Origin: Syntrophomonas sp.
GTDB taxonomy: Bacteria > Bacillota > Syntrophomonadia > Syntrophomonadales > Syntrophomonadaceae
Assembly: GCA_003444615.1 (NCBI GenBank)
Contig: DLUN01000092.1
Location: forward strand, 882 to 16,106
Length of the DNA: 15,225 bases
Direction of reading: 5' to 3'
This document shows, piece by piece, positions 1-7,191 of the stretch. Below the pieces are notes generated by a model that was given only the letters and a program-made list of their open reading frames with translations, made no database searches and was not told the DNA's origin. Each line of letters starts with the position of its first letter. The first letter of the stretch is position 1. A program made the position numbers and the translations under genes.

Positions 1-1507
1 CTACTGGTTTATTAAGTTCTTCTCCCAAGGCTACGATCTGAGCGTTAATCTGCTGAAGGTCTTCTATGCTGTTAACTCTTCCATCTCGTACTAAAAACTC
101 ATTATTGGCCAATGGCTGTATCTCCAAATAATCATAGAATTTAGCAATTGCTACAATTTCATCCTTAGGTAAGCCCTGCAAAATACCACTGTACAGCTCA
201 CCAGCTTGACAGGCTGATCCTACCAGTATGCCCTTCCGGTATTTAACAAGTTCCTCCCGTGGTATTTTGGGGTGACGGTGGTAATAATCCAAATAGGATA
301 TGCTTATAAGATGGTAAAGGTTTTTTAACCCTTGCCGATCACAAGCAATTAGTACCATGTGATAGGGACGCTGACGGCGATCTGATTCTATTAGATACGC
401 TTCCACTCCGTAGAGAATCCTAATGCCATGTTTTTGCGCCTGTTGGTAAGCATCAGGGAATGCTTGAATGCAGCCATGATCAGTTATAGCAATAGCTGGA
501 TGGCCCCAGGTAGCAGCCCGTTCTATCAGTGCCGATACCTCGGTTAATCCGTCCATAGCACTCATCTTAGTGTGAGCATGCAATTCCACACGTTTAACCA
601 CAGCTTGATCAGTTCTGAGCTTTTTATCCCTCTTTATGCTGCTGTCCAAGAATAGGACAATTTCCCGGGCAAAACTATCATAACGAACACTGCCTCTTAC
701 CCTTATAAAGTCTCCCACCTGAAAGGCGTCATCCTGAGGACGATCGTAAAAAGCTTTTACTAAAATAGAATCATTATAATCGGTCAGGTTGTAGGTAACC
801 ACCAGGCGACCGTCACGCAAGACGGTGGTTTCCTTATCCCAAATCTCTCCTTCCACAATAGCTGATTTTAGCCCTTCCTGTAGTTCACCTATTGATATGG
901 TCTTGGCCTCCAATAATTTTTTGTCTTGGCGAGAACGATTAATGAAGGATGAGCGCTTGGAACTGGTTTGGGATTCAGGCAACCAATTGCCCTGAGAGGG
1001 TTCGATTAAAGTAACCTGCGGTATTGACATGCGTTTATGACTGGGCATAACCCTCACCAAGACCGGCAGCCGATACTGCTGCCAATACCAAGCAGACAAC
1101 CGGCTGCAAATTCCGCTATCTAGGTATTTTTGATATAGGGCTTCATCAGATGGATGAAAGTCTAAGCGCATTTCGTCAGCCGTAAAAGGTGCTATGGGCA
1201 GTTTGGTAGTACTACCGAACAGTTGCTGCGCTATTTCGGTCTGATGCTTTTCGAAAAGCTTTATTAAATGCTCACTGCTGTTGGATAAAGAGGGTATCAG
1301 CTCGATTTGACTTAAAAAAGGATACTCTTTTAAGAGGCTTTGCTCCGCCGCATTTATCTCCTCAATAGGTACAGGCTGTTGGACAGCAATTACCAGTTTC
1401 CATCGTCTCTGTTTAGAAAAAACCTCTACTCGCTCTATGGCAGCATTTTCCCAGCAACAATTATCAGCAAAGCAGGAGTGAAGCTGCACCAAGCTTTTTC
1501 CTTGCAT
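1..1507 (-). CDS. polC: PolC-type DNA polymerase III alpha subunit, N-terminal 502 codons (runs off window)
   Basis: This is the replicative DNA polymerase of Gram-positive bacteria. The frame is open from an ATG at 1505-1507, preceded by GGAGG eight bases upstream, to the window edge, where it ends mid-gene. An N-terminal region (about 1-225) is followed by an OB-fold segment (about 226-288) and a PHP domain (from about 304). The PHP metal ligands are intact: H310 and H312 (ELHAHT), D319 (SAMDG), H344 (TDHG), E369 (YGVEAYL), H383 (PYHMVLIA) and C433 (VGSACQAGEL). The last visible stretch (AKFYDYLEIQP, then LGEELNKPV) matches PolC closely. In canonical PolC such as B. subtilis, a DEDD exonuclease of roughly 190 residues is inserted between the GMEA and PFH segments. 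Here only 13 residues lie between E369 and H383, so the exonuclease is absent. The frame shows no disruption there. The palm, fingers and tau-binding parts lie outside the window. It is the last gene of the block seen here, 36 bases after the mgtC-family stop. Confidence 0.95.
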   Translation of the reverse strand, partial: MQGKSLVQLHSCFADNCCWENAAIERVEVFSKQRRWKLVIAVQQPVPIEEINAAEQSLLKEYPFLSQIELIPSLSNSSEHLIKLFEKHQTEIAQQLFGSTTKLPIAPFTADEMRLDFHPSDEALYQKYLDSGICSRLSAWYWQQYRLPVLVRVMPSHKRMSIPQVTLIEPSQGNWLPESQTSSKRSSFINRSRQDKKLLEAKTISIGELQEGLKSAIVEGEIWDKETTVLRDGRLVVTYNLTDYNDSILVKAFYDRPQDDAFQVGDFIRVRGSVRYDSFAREIVLFLDSSIKRDKKLRTDQAVVKRVELHAHTKMSAMDGLTEVSALIERAATWGHPAIAITDHGCIQAFPDAYQQAQKHGIRILYGVEAYLIESDRRQRPYHMVLIACDRQGLKNLYHLISISYLDYYHRHPKIPREELVKYRKGILVGSACQAGELYSGILQGLPKDEIVAIAKFYDYLEIQPLANNEFLVRDGRVNSIEDLQQINAQIVALGEELNKPV

Positions 1508-1543
1508 TATTGATTCCTCCCGCTTCTTAGTGTTCTCTCATCT

Positions 1544-2206
1544 CTAATTCAGTCGATCAATGTTTCGCAAGCCTTTTACTTCCGATAACTCATTTACTAC
1601 ATCATTAATAGTCAGGTTAGACGGCAGCTGAATCAGAAGTTCAATTTCTAAATCTTCTCCCTCTACCCGGGTTAGCTGAATGTTTTTAATAAGCACACCC
1701 AGATCACCCAGAATCGATCCGATAATGCCTACCTGGCCGGGACGGTCTTCTACCAGCATTACCAGTCCTTTAAACTCCCTTAAGCCTGTAAATCTCTCTT
1801 CAAAACGTATAAAGTAAATCAGGATAAACAGTATTAGAATAGTTGTAGCTATAGCTGGTATGTATAGTCCGGCACCAACGGCCAGTCCAATACAAGCCAC
1901 CACCCAAAGACCTGCAGCGGTGGTCAGCCCTCTTACTGTGGCTCCCTCTCGCATGATGGTGCCGGCGCCTAAAAAACCTATCCCACTGATAACCTGAGCA
2001 GCTATTCGACCTGGATCAGCATTAACGGTCTGATAATACTGAAAATACATATCCAAAGAAACTACCATAGCCAATGCCGAACCTACACATACCAAAGTAT
2101 AGGTTCGCAGTCCAGCCGGGCGATTTAAGCTTTCCCTCTCCAAGCCAATTACCCCGCCCAATATGCCCGCCAAGGCTAACTTGAAGATTATTTCATAAAC
2201 TGACAT
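1544..2206 (-). CDS. MgtC/SapB-family membrane protein with C-terminal ACT-like domain
   Basis: A 220-residue inner-membrane protein. The N-terminal hydrophobic domain (about 1-135) carries the family hallmarks GGVIGLERE (17-25), the RPAGLRTY stretch (29-36), GIGFLGAGTI (75-84) and a T-T-A-A-G-L-W segment (about 95-101), with about four to five membrane helices. The C-terminal soluble part (about 146-220) looks like an ACT-type fold, with EDRPGQVGIIGSILGD near its start. MgtC itself is linked to magnesium-limited growth and virulence in Salmonella. Most family members are uncharacterised, so a magnesium or membrane-potential role is only family-based. The ATG at 2206 has a GGAAGTG Shine-Dalgarno sequence. 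It lies 22 bases after proS and 36 bases before polC, so it is probably co-transcribed. B. subtilis has no gene at this place. Confidence 0.9.
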   Translation of the reverse strand: MSVYEIIFKLALAGILGGVIGLERESLNRPAGLRTYTLVCVGSALAMVVSLDMYFQYYQTVNADPGRIAAQVISGIGFLGAGTIMREGATVRGLTTAAGLWVVACIGLAVGAGLYIPAIATTILILFILIYFIRFEERFTGLREFKGLVMLVEDRPGQVGIIGSILGDLGVLIKNIQLTRVEGEDLEIELLIQLPSNLTINDVVNELSEVKGLRNIDRLN

Positions 2207-2228
2207 AACTTCACTTCCTGGCCTGTTG

Positions 2229-3932
2229 TTACCCCTCTTTTAGGATATTCATAATGGTACCGGCCACCTGATCAATCGCAATATTATAGATTTCATTCTC
2301 CCATCTTTTCTTCATTTCGACTTGATTCTCCTGCAAAGCTTTAGGTCCTATGACTATGCGTAAAGGAATACCAATTAAATCCGCATCCTTGAATTTAACT
2401 CCGGCCCGTTCATCCCGGTCATCTAACAGTACTTCCAGGCCAAGCTCCTGAAGTTCATTATAAAGGGATAGGGCTGCCTCCATTTGCTCTTGCTTTTTTA
2501 CATTAATGGGTATAATAATCACCTGGAAAGGAGTGATGGGAATAGGCCAAATTATCCCGTTTTCATCGTGATTTTGTTCAACAGCCGCCGCCATGGTCCG
2601 GGAAATACCTATACCATAACAGCCCATGACTATATGAACACTCTGGCCATTCTTATCAAGAACAGTAGCGTTCATGGCCTGAGAGTATTTAGTCCCTAGC
2701 TTGAATATGTGCCCCACTTCAATACCACGAGCGGCCTTGAGAGGATGTCCGCACACCGGGCATAAGTCTCCTTCTACCGCATTACGAATATCCACATAGT
2801 CTTCCGGTAGGAAGTCGCGACCGGGGTTAACATTTATATAATGATAGTCGTCCTCATTGGCTCCACAAGTAAAGTTCCTCAGACCGGCTATCTCCTGGTC
2901 AGCATAAATCTTTATGTCCATGCCCACCGGTCCTAAAGAGCCAAATCCAGCCCCGCATGCGGATCGGACCGAATCATCATCAGCCATAAACAATTGATTA
3001 CAGCCTAAAACATTTTTAAGCTTTATTTCGTTAAGTTCTCGATCACCCCGTAGAATAACAGCTACCAGCTGTCCATCGGCAAAATACATTAACGTCTTTA
3101 CGTGTCGCTGTTCAGGTTCTCCGGTAAAATCCACCAAATCTTTGATAGTGCGCATACCGGGAGTATGTATTTTTTGCATTTCCCGCATATCTTCATGGGG
3201 CCCTTCATCTCTATAAACACAGGCAGCCTTCTCTACGTTGGATGCAAAATCTTCCCTTTCACAAAATACAATGGCATCCTCACCGGTATCAGCCAGAACC
3301 ATAAATTCATGGCTTTCATTGCCGCCAATAGCCCCGCTGTCCGCTTCCACCACCCGATACTGGAGTTTTAACCGTTGAAAAATCCGGTTATAGGCAGTAT
3401 ACATTTTTAGGTAGGATACATCCAAACCCGCTTCGTCCATATCAAAGGAGTACAAATCTTTCATTATGAATTCTCTGCCCCGCATTAAACCGAAGCGGGG
3501 ACGGATTTCGTCCCGGTATTTATTCTGAATTTGATATAGTAATAAAGGTAAATCCCGGTAGGAGTGGACATCTCCATTAACCAGGCTGGTAATTATCTCT
3601 TCATGAGTGGGTCCCAGGGCAAAATAACGCTGGTGACGGTCCAGGAGTCTAAACATTTCATCACCATAAACATCCCAGCGACCAGACTGCTCCCACAGCT
3701 CCCGGGGCTGTATTATGGGCATCAGCAGTTCCTGACCTCCCGCCCGGTCCATTTCTTCACGCACAATGGCCTCGATTTTTTTCAGCACTCGCTGGGCCAA
3801 GGGCAGATATGAATATATCCCCGCACCAGCTTTGCGGATATAACCTGCTCTCAGCAGCAACTGGTGGCTGACAGTTTCCGCCTCACTGGGCATCTCTCGT
3901 AGTGTAGGACAAAACAACTCAGAAAATTTCAT
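2229..3932 (-). CDS. proS: Prolyl-tRNA synthetase, bacterial type with editing domain
   Basis: Class II aminoacyl-tRNA synthetase that charges tRNA(Pro) in the cytoplasm. The product is 567 residues, typical of the long bacterial ProRS. Visible features are motif 1 around GAGIYSYLPL (36-45), the LGPTHEE loop (106-112), motif 2 around RPRFGLMRGREF (144-155) followed by KDLYSFD, and an inserted YbaK-like Ala-tRNA editing domain (about 225-390) ending near a CPVCG pair. Motif 3 is GCYGIGISRTMAAAVEQ (437-453), followed by the anticodon-binding domain (about 470-567, with DDRDERAGVKFKDAD). The frame extends eight codons upstream to 3956, but the family start MKFSEL is the ATG at 3930-3932. This ATG overlaps the ispG TGA as ATGA, and a GGGGGT sequence lies just upstream. 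The overlap suggests translational coupling to ispG. Confidence 0.97.
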   Translation of the reverse strand: MKFSELFCPTLREMPSEAETVSHQLLLRAGYIRKAGAGIYSYLPLAQRVLKKIEAIVREEMDRAGGQELLMPIIQPRELWEQSGRWDVYGDEMFRLLDRHQRYFALGPTHEEIITSLVNGDVHSYRDLPLLLYQIQNKYRDEIRPRFGLMRGREFIMKDLYSFDMDEAGLDVSYLKMYTAYNRIFQRLKLQYRVVEADSGAIGGNESHEFMVLADTGEDAIVFCEREDFASNVEKAACVYRDEGPHEDMREMQKIHTPGMRTIKDLVDFTGEPEQRHVKTLMYFADGQLVAVILRGDRELNEIKLKNVLGCNQLFMADDDSVRSACGAGFGSLGPVGMDIKIYADQEIAGLRNFTCGANEDDYHYINVNPGRDFLPEDYVDIRNAVEGDLCPVCGHPLKAARGIEVGHIFKLGTKYSQAMNATVLDKNGQSVHIVMGCYGIGISRTMAAAVEQNHDENGIIWPIPITPFQVIIIPINVKKQEQMEAALSLYNELQELGLEVLLDDRDERAGVKFKDADLIGIPLRIVIGPKALQENQVEMKKRWENEIYNIAIDQVAGTIMNILKEG

Positions 3933-4999
3933 TGGCCTGTACCCCCTTGTCCACATTGTTTATAAATTTCTGCCATTAATTCATCTATTAATTGGGTTTG
4001 CGGTACTTTTTTGATGATTTCTCCATTGCGAAACAGCAGTCCGACTCCCCGTCCCCCGGCTACACCTATGTCCGCGTCCCTGGCTTCCCCAGGACCATTA
4101 ACAACACATCCCATCACTGCTATTTTTATGGGCTCAGGAATAAACTTGACTTTTTCCTCCACCGACTGGGCCAAGTTGATCAGGTCAATTTCACAGCGGC
4201 CGCAAGTAGGACAGGAAATCAATTCTACCCCCCGTTGTCTCAACTCCAAATTGCGCAAGATTTCATAAGCTGCCCATACTTCTTCCACCGGATCGGCAGT
4301 GAGGGAAACCCGGATGGTGTCACCTATGCCCTGGTACAACAACAGCCCTAATCCCACTGCTGATTTGAGCAGTCCCCGTTCTAAGGTGCCTGCTTCTGTT
4401 ATGCCCACATGCAGGGGATAATCCACTTGCTGTGACAACATTTGATAAGCATTGACTGTCATCAACACCGAAGAAGATTTCATGGAAATCTTGATGTCCG
4501 TAAATCCCATATCTTCTAAAATTTTTATATGCTCCAAGGCACTTTCCACCATAGCGGGAGCACTGGCTTTCCCATACTTGGTGAGTAATGATCGTTCCAA
4601 GGAGCCTGCGTTAACACCTATGCGAATTGGTATGCCCCGCTCCTGGCATTGACGCACGACTTCTTGAACCCTTTTTCGCTCACCAATATTGCCAGGATTA
4701 ATGCGCAGTCCCTGAGCTCCCGCGGCAATGCTTTTGAGGGCTAAACGGTAGTCAAAATGAATATCAGCTATCAAGGGGATATTTATCTGCGGCACTATTT
4801 TCGCGATAGCTCCTGCTGCCTCCTCGTCTGGTACCGCTACCCTAACGATCTCACAACCCACCGTCTCCAGTTGCTGTATTTGCCGGACGGTGGCCTCAAC
4901 ATTTCTGGTATCAGTATTGGTCATAGACTGAACTACTATGGGATGTTCTCCTCCAATGCGGACATCCCCTATTTTAATAACTCTGGTTTTCCGGCGCAT
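3929..4999 (-). CDS. ispG: 4-hydroxy-3-methylbut-2-en-1-yl diphosphate synthase (flavodoxin/ferredoxin), MEP pathway
   Basis: Radical-type [4Fe-4S] enzyme that converts the cyclic MEcPP intermediate to HMBPP, the penultimate MEP-pathway step. It has a TIM-barrel N-terminal part (PIVVQSMTNTDTRNVEAT, then LIADIHFDYRLAL and RINPGNIG) and a C-terminal cluster domain. Counting from the ATG at 4999, the cluster ligands are C263 and C266 in CPTCGRCEIDL, with C298 and E305 in MGCVVNGPGEARDAD. Their spacing equals that of E. coli C270/C273/C305/E312. An additional cysteine, C269, follows the CPTC motif. Two starts are possible. The ATG at 5008 overlaps the rseP TGA (ATGA) but has AAAGG directly against it. 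The ATG at 4999 has AAAGGA eight bases upstream, so I prefer it (356 residues). It sits in the same operon as dxr and uppS, consistent with isoprenoid supply. Confidence 0.96.
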   Translation of the reverse strand: MRRKTRVIKIGDVRIGGEHPIVVQSMTNTDTRNVEATVRQIQQLETVGCEIVRVAVPDEEAAGAIAKIVPQINIPLIADIHFDYRLALKSIAAGAQGLRINPGNIGERKRVQEVVRQCQERGIPIRIGVNAGSLERSLLTKYGKASAPAMVESALEHIKILEDMGFTDIKISMKSSSVLMTVNAYQMLSQQVDYPLHVGITEAGTLERGLLKSAVGLGLLLYQGIGDTIRVSLTADPVEEVWAAYEILRNLELRQRGVELISCPTCGRCEIDLINLAQSVEEKVKFIPEPIKIAVMGCVVNGPGEARDADIGVAGGRGVGLLFRNGEIIKKVPQTQLIDELMAEIYKQCGQGGTGQ

Positions 5000-5004
5000 A
5001 GGAC

Positions 5005-6036
5005 TCATCCTTTAATTAACCTTACAATATCGTTAAAAGTAACGATTACAATCAGCAACATCAAGAGTAAAAAGCCCAACCAGTGAACAAATCCTTCTTT
5101 TTCCGGCTCCATAGGCTTTCTACGCACTGCCTGCACCACCGCAAACACAATACGACTGCCGTCCAAAGCTGGTATAGGCAAAAGATTAAGAATCCCTAAG
5201 TTTATACTCAGGTAGGCTGCGAAATTAAGCAAAAACACCGTGCCAATCTGTGCCGCTTCGCCAACCAGACTGACAATACCTACTGGTCCCGCCAAATCAG
5301 CTGTGGATGCACCGCCTGTGAATAAGGTTCCCAACCAGGATAATAGAAGAACGGTTAGCTGATAAGTCTGCTCCAGTCCCAGTTTGATCGAATCCCCTAT
5401 ACCCAGCCTATTATAATTCACCTGGTTCAATACTCCAATGGCGGGTTTGCCCCCGGTTCCTTCATTGTCTGGGAATACCTTAAGGCTCTGGCTCCTCCCG
5501 TCCCGCTCTACTTCCAGGTAAAGTGGTTCTCCCGAGGTAGAAGCGGCAATCATTTCTGTAAAATCAGACCAGGTGGCTACTGATTTTTGGTTTACACTTA
5601 TAATACGATCCCCTGGTTTTAAGCCTGCCTCAGCTGCCGGTCTGTTATCCAGTACTTTTCCTAATACCGGTTGATCCGATGATTCAGGAATACCAATAAA
5701 AGCAAAACTGAAAATAAATAGCAGTAAGGCCAACACAAAATTCATAAAGGGGCCGGCAAAAGACACCCGTATCTTTTCCAGTGGAGTACGGTTATTAAAT
5801 CCATTAGGGTCGTTCTCATCCCCTGGTTCTTCACCGGCCATACGAACATACCCGCCTAAAGGCAGTAAGCGCAGTGAATACTCAACTCCATTGCGTTTAG
5901 TCGATAGCAGCTTAGTACCAAAACCGAGACTAAACTCATAAACAGGTATTCCTATACGGCGCGCCGCCATAAAATGACCCCATTCATGAGCCAAAATAAG
6001 AACGGCAATGATTATGATGGTTATTAAAACGGACAT
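5005..6036 (-). CDS. rseP: Site-2 zinc metalloprotease, RseP/RasP family
   Basis: Intramembrane-cleaving zinc protease of 343 residues, the usual length for RasP-type proteins. Family members release anti-sigma factors and clear signal-peptide remnants; RasP of B. subtilis acts on RsiW and FtsL. Evidence includes the zinc-binding HEWGH in the first membrane helix (H17, E18, H21), a PDZ domain (about 120-200, with a GLKPGDRIISVNQ core), and the second catalytic motif NLLPIPALDG, which places the third zinc ligand at D292. A final membrane helix follows near the C-terminus. A GGGGGAT Shine-Dalgarno sequence precedes the ATG. It starts three bases after dxr, and its TGA overlaps a possible upstream ispG start. 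The position between dxr and ispG/proS matches the Firmicute arrangement. Confidence 0.95.
   Translation of the reverse strand: MSVLITIIIIAVLILAHEWGHFMAARRIGIPVYEFSLGFGTKLLSTKRNGVEYSLRLLPLGGYVRMAGEEPGDENDPNGFNNRTPLEKIRVSFAGPFMNFVLALLLFIFSFAFIGIPESSDQPVLGKVLDNRPAAEAGLKPGDRIISVNQKSVATWSDFTEMIAASTSGEPLYLEVERDGRSQSLKVFPDNEGTGGKPAIGVLNQVNYNRLGIGDSIKLGLEQTYQLTVLLLSWLGTLFTGGASTADLAGPVGIVSLVGEAAQIGTVFLLNFAAYLSINLGILNLLPIPALDGSRIVFAVVQAVRRKPMEPEKEGFVHWLGFLLLMLLIVIVTFNDIVRLIKG
5008..5013 (-). promoter_or_regulatory. Ribosome binding site favouring the inner ispG start
   Basis: AAAGGA on the minus strand lies eight bases before the ATG at 4999. For the ATG at 5008 the same site has essentially no spacer, which is unfavourable. 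It overlaps the end of rseP, consistent with coupled translation. Confidence 0.55.
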
Positions 6037-6039
6037 TGA

Positions 6040-7191
6040 TTATCCCCCTTTAGCAATTCGCTCCTTGGCCAGTTCTCTAGCATTATGGTCCCATTGTAAT
6101 ACATCATTTACCGTTCTGACCACTTGGGCCTGATGACAGCTCATAACATGAGAAACTATATCGGGTATATTGGTGAATTTTATCTTTCCAGTCAAAAAGT
6201 GTTCCACGGCCACCTCATTGGCCGCATTTAGTACTGCCGGCATAGTTCCACCCGTTCTGCCTGCTTCATAGGCTAACTGAAGAGCAGGAAACCTTTCTAC
6301 ATCAGGTTTTTCAAAATGCAAAGCCTGTAAGCTGAGCAAATCAAGCTGTTGGGTAGGAGTAGAAAACCTCTGGGGATAAGTAAGGGCGTATTGGATGGGA
6401 ATTCTCATATCGGGAACTCCTAAATGAGCCAGCCATGAGCCATCTACATACTCTACCATGGAGTGAACTATGCTTTGTGGGTGAATGAGTACCTGTATAT
6501 GGTCAAAATCCACCTGAAAAAGATGGTGGGCTTCGATGACTTCTAAGCCTTTGTTCATCATACTAGCTGAGTCCACCGTAATTTTAGGTCCCATAGTCCA
6601 GTTGGGATGTTGCAAGGCCATTTCTACCGTTACTTGCTGTAACTGTTCCCAGCTGTAGGAACGGAAAGGTCCCCCGGAGGCTGTAAGCCATATCTGGTGA
6701 AGATATTTGCCTTCGTCTCTTAAGCACTGAAAAATGGCGGAATGTTCACTGTCCACAGGAATCAGTTCACTGCCTGAGTTCTTACACAAAGGCATTACGA
6801 TATCTCCTGCGGCCACCAGGGTTTCTTTATTGGCCAGAGCTATGCGTTTGCCAGCCTGGGCAGCAGCAATAGTTGGTAAAATGCCTACGGCACCGCTTAC
6901 CGCGACTACCACTATGTCAGCTTCTTCTAAAGAAGCTATATAACATAAACCATCCTGACCAGTGAGTATTTGCACCGAATCAGGGATACGTTCTTTTAAT
7001 TGTTGATACTTGGATTCGTCATATACCACCACATAGGCGGGATTAAAGCGATGTACCTGCTCACAAAGCAATTCCACTTCATTCAAAGCGGCGATAGCCA
7101 GTATTCTGAAATGCTCAGGATGATGGGCTACCACATCCAGAGTTTGTTGCCCTATCGAGCCGGTAGAGCCTAGCACAGAAATAAATTGCAT
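6040..7191 (-). CDS. dxr: 1-deoxy-D-xylulose 5-phosphate reductoisomerase
   Basis: NADPH-dependent enzyme that rearranges and reduces DXP to MEP, the committed MEP-pathway step. The product is 383 residues, normal for the family. Visible features are the N-terminal dinucleotide motif GSTGSIGQQ (8-16), LANKETLVAAG (119-129), the metal ligands D147 and E149 in PVDSEHSAIFQ, TASGGPFR (170-177), and MNKGLEVIEA, which supplies E217 (equivalent to E. coli E231). IHPQSIVHSMVEY and VPDMRIPIQYAL follow. The start ATG overlaps the TAA of the upstream ytvI-like gene by one base (TAATG), and the stop lies three bases before rseP. Translational coupling on both sides is likely. Confidence 0.97.
   Translation of the reverse strand: MQFISVLGSTGSIGQQTLDVVAHHPEHFRILAIAALNEVELLCEQVHRFNPAYVVVYDESKYQQLKERIPDSVQILTGQDGLCYIASLEEADIVVVAVSGAVGILPTIAAAQAGKRIALANKETLVAAGDIVMPLCKNSGSELIPVDSEHSAIFQCLRDEGKYLHQIWLTASGGPFRSYSWEQLQQVTVEMALQHPNWTMGPKITVDSASMMNKGLEVIEAHHLFQVDFDHIQVLIHPQSIVHSMVEYVDGSWLAHLGVPDMRIPIQYALTYPQRFSTPTQQLDLLSLQALHFEKPDVERFPALQLAYEAGRTGGTMPAVLNAANEVAVEHFLTGKIKFTNIPDIVSHVMSCHQAQVVRTVNDVLQWDHNARELAKERIAKGG

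Noticed and set aside
3102..3371. Plus-strand open frame of 89 codons inside proS
   Set aside because: It lies entirely antisense to a well-conserved synthetase and has no recognisable domain; it is a shadow of the real gene.
3992..4351. Plus-strand open frame of 119 codons inside ispG
   Set aside because: It is antisense to the conserved iron-sulphur domain of IspG, has no family features, and overlaps a second spurious plus-strand frame.
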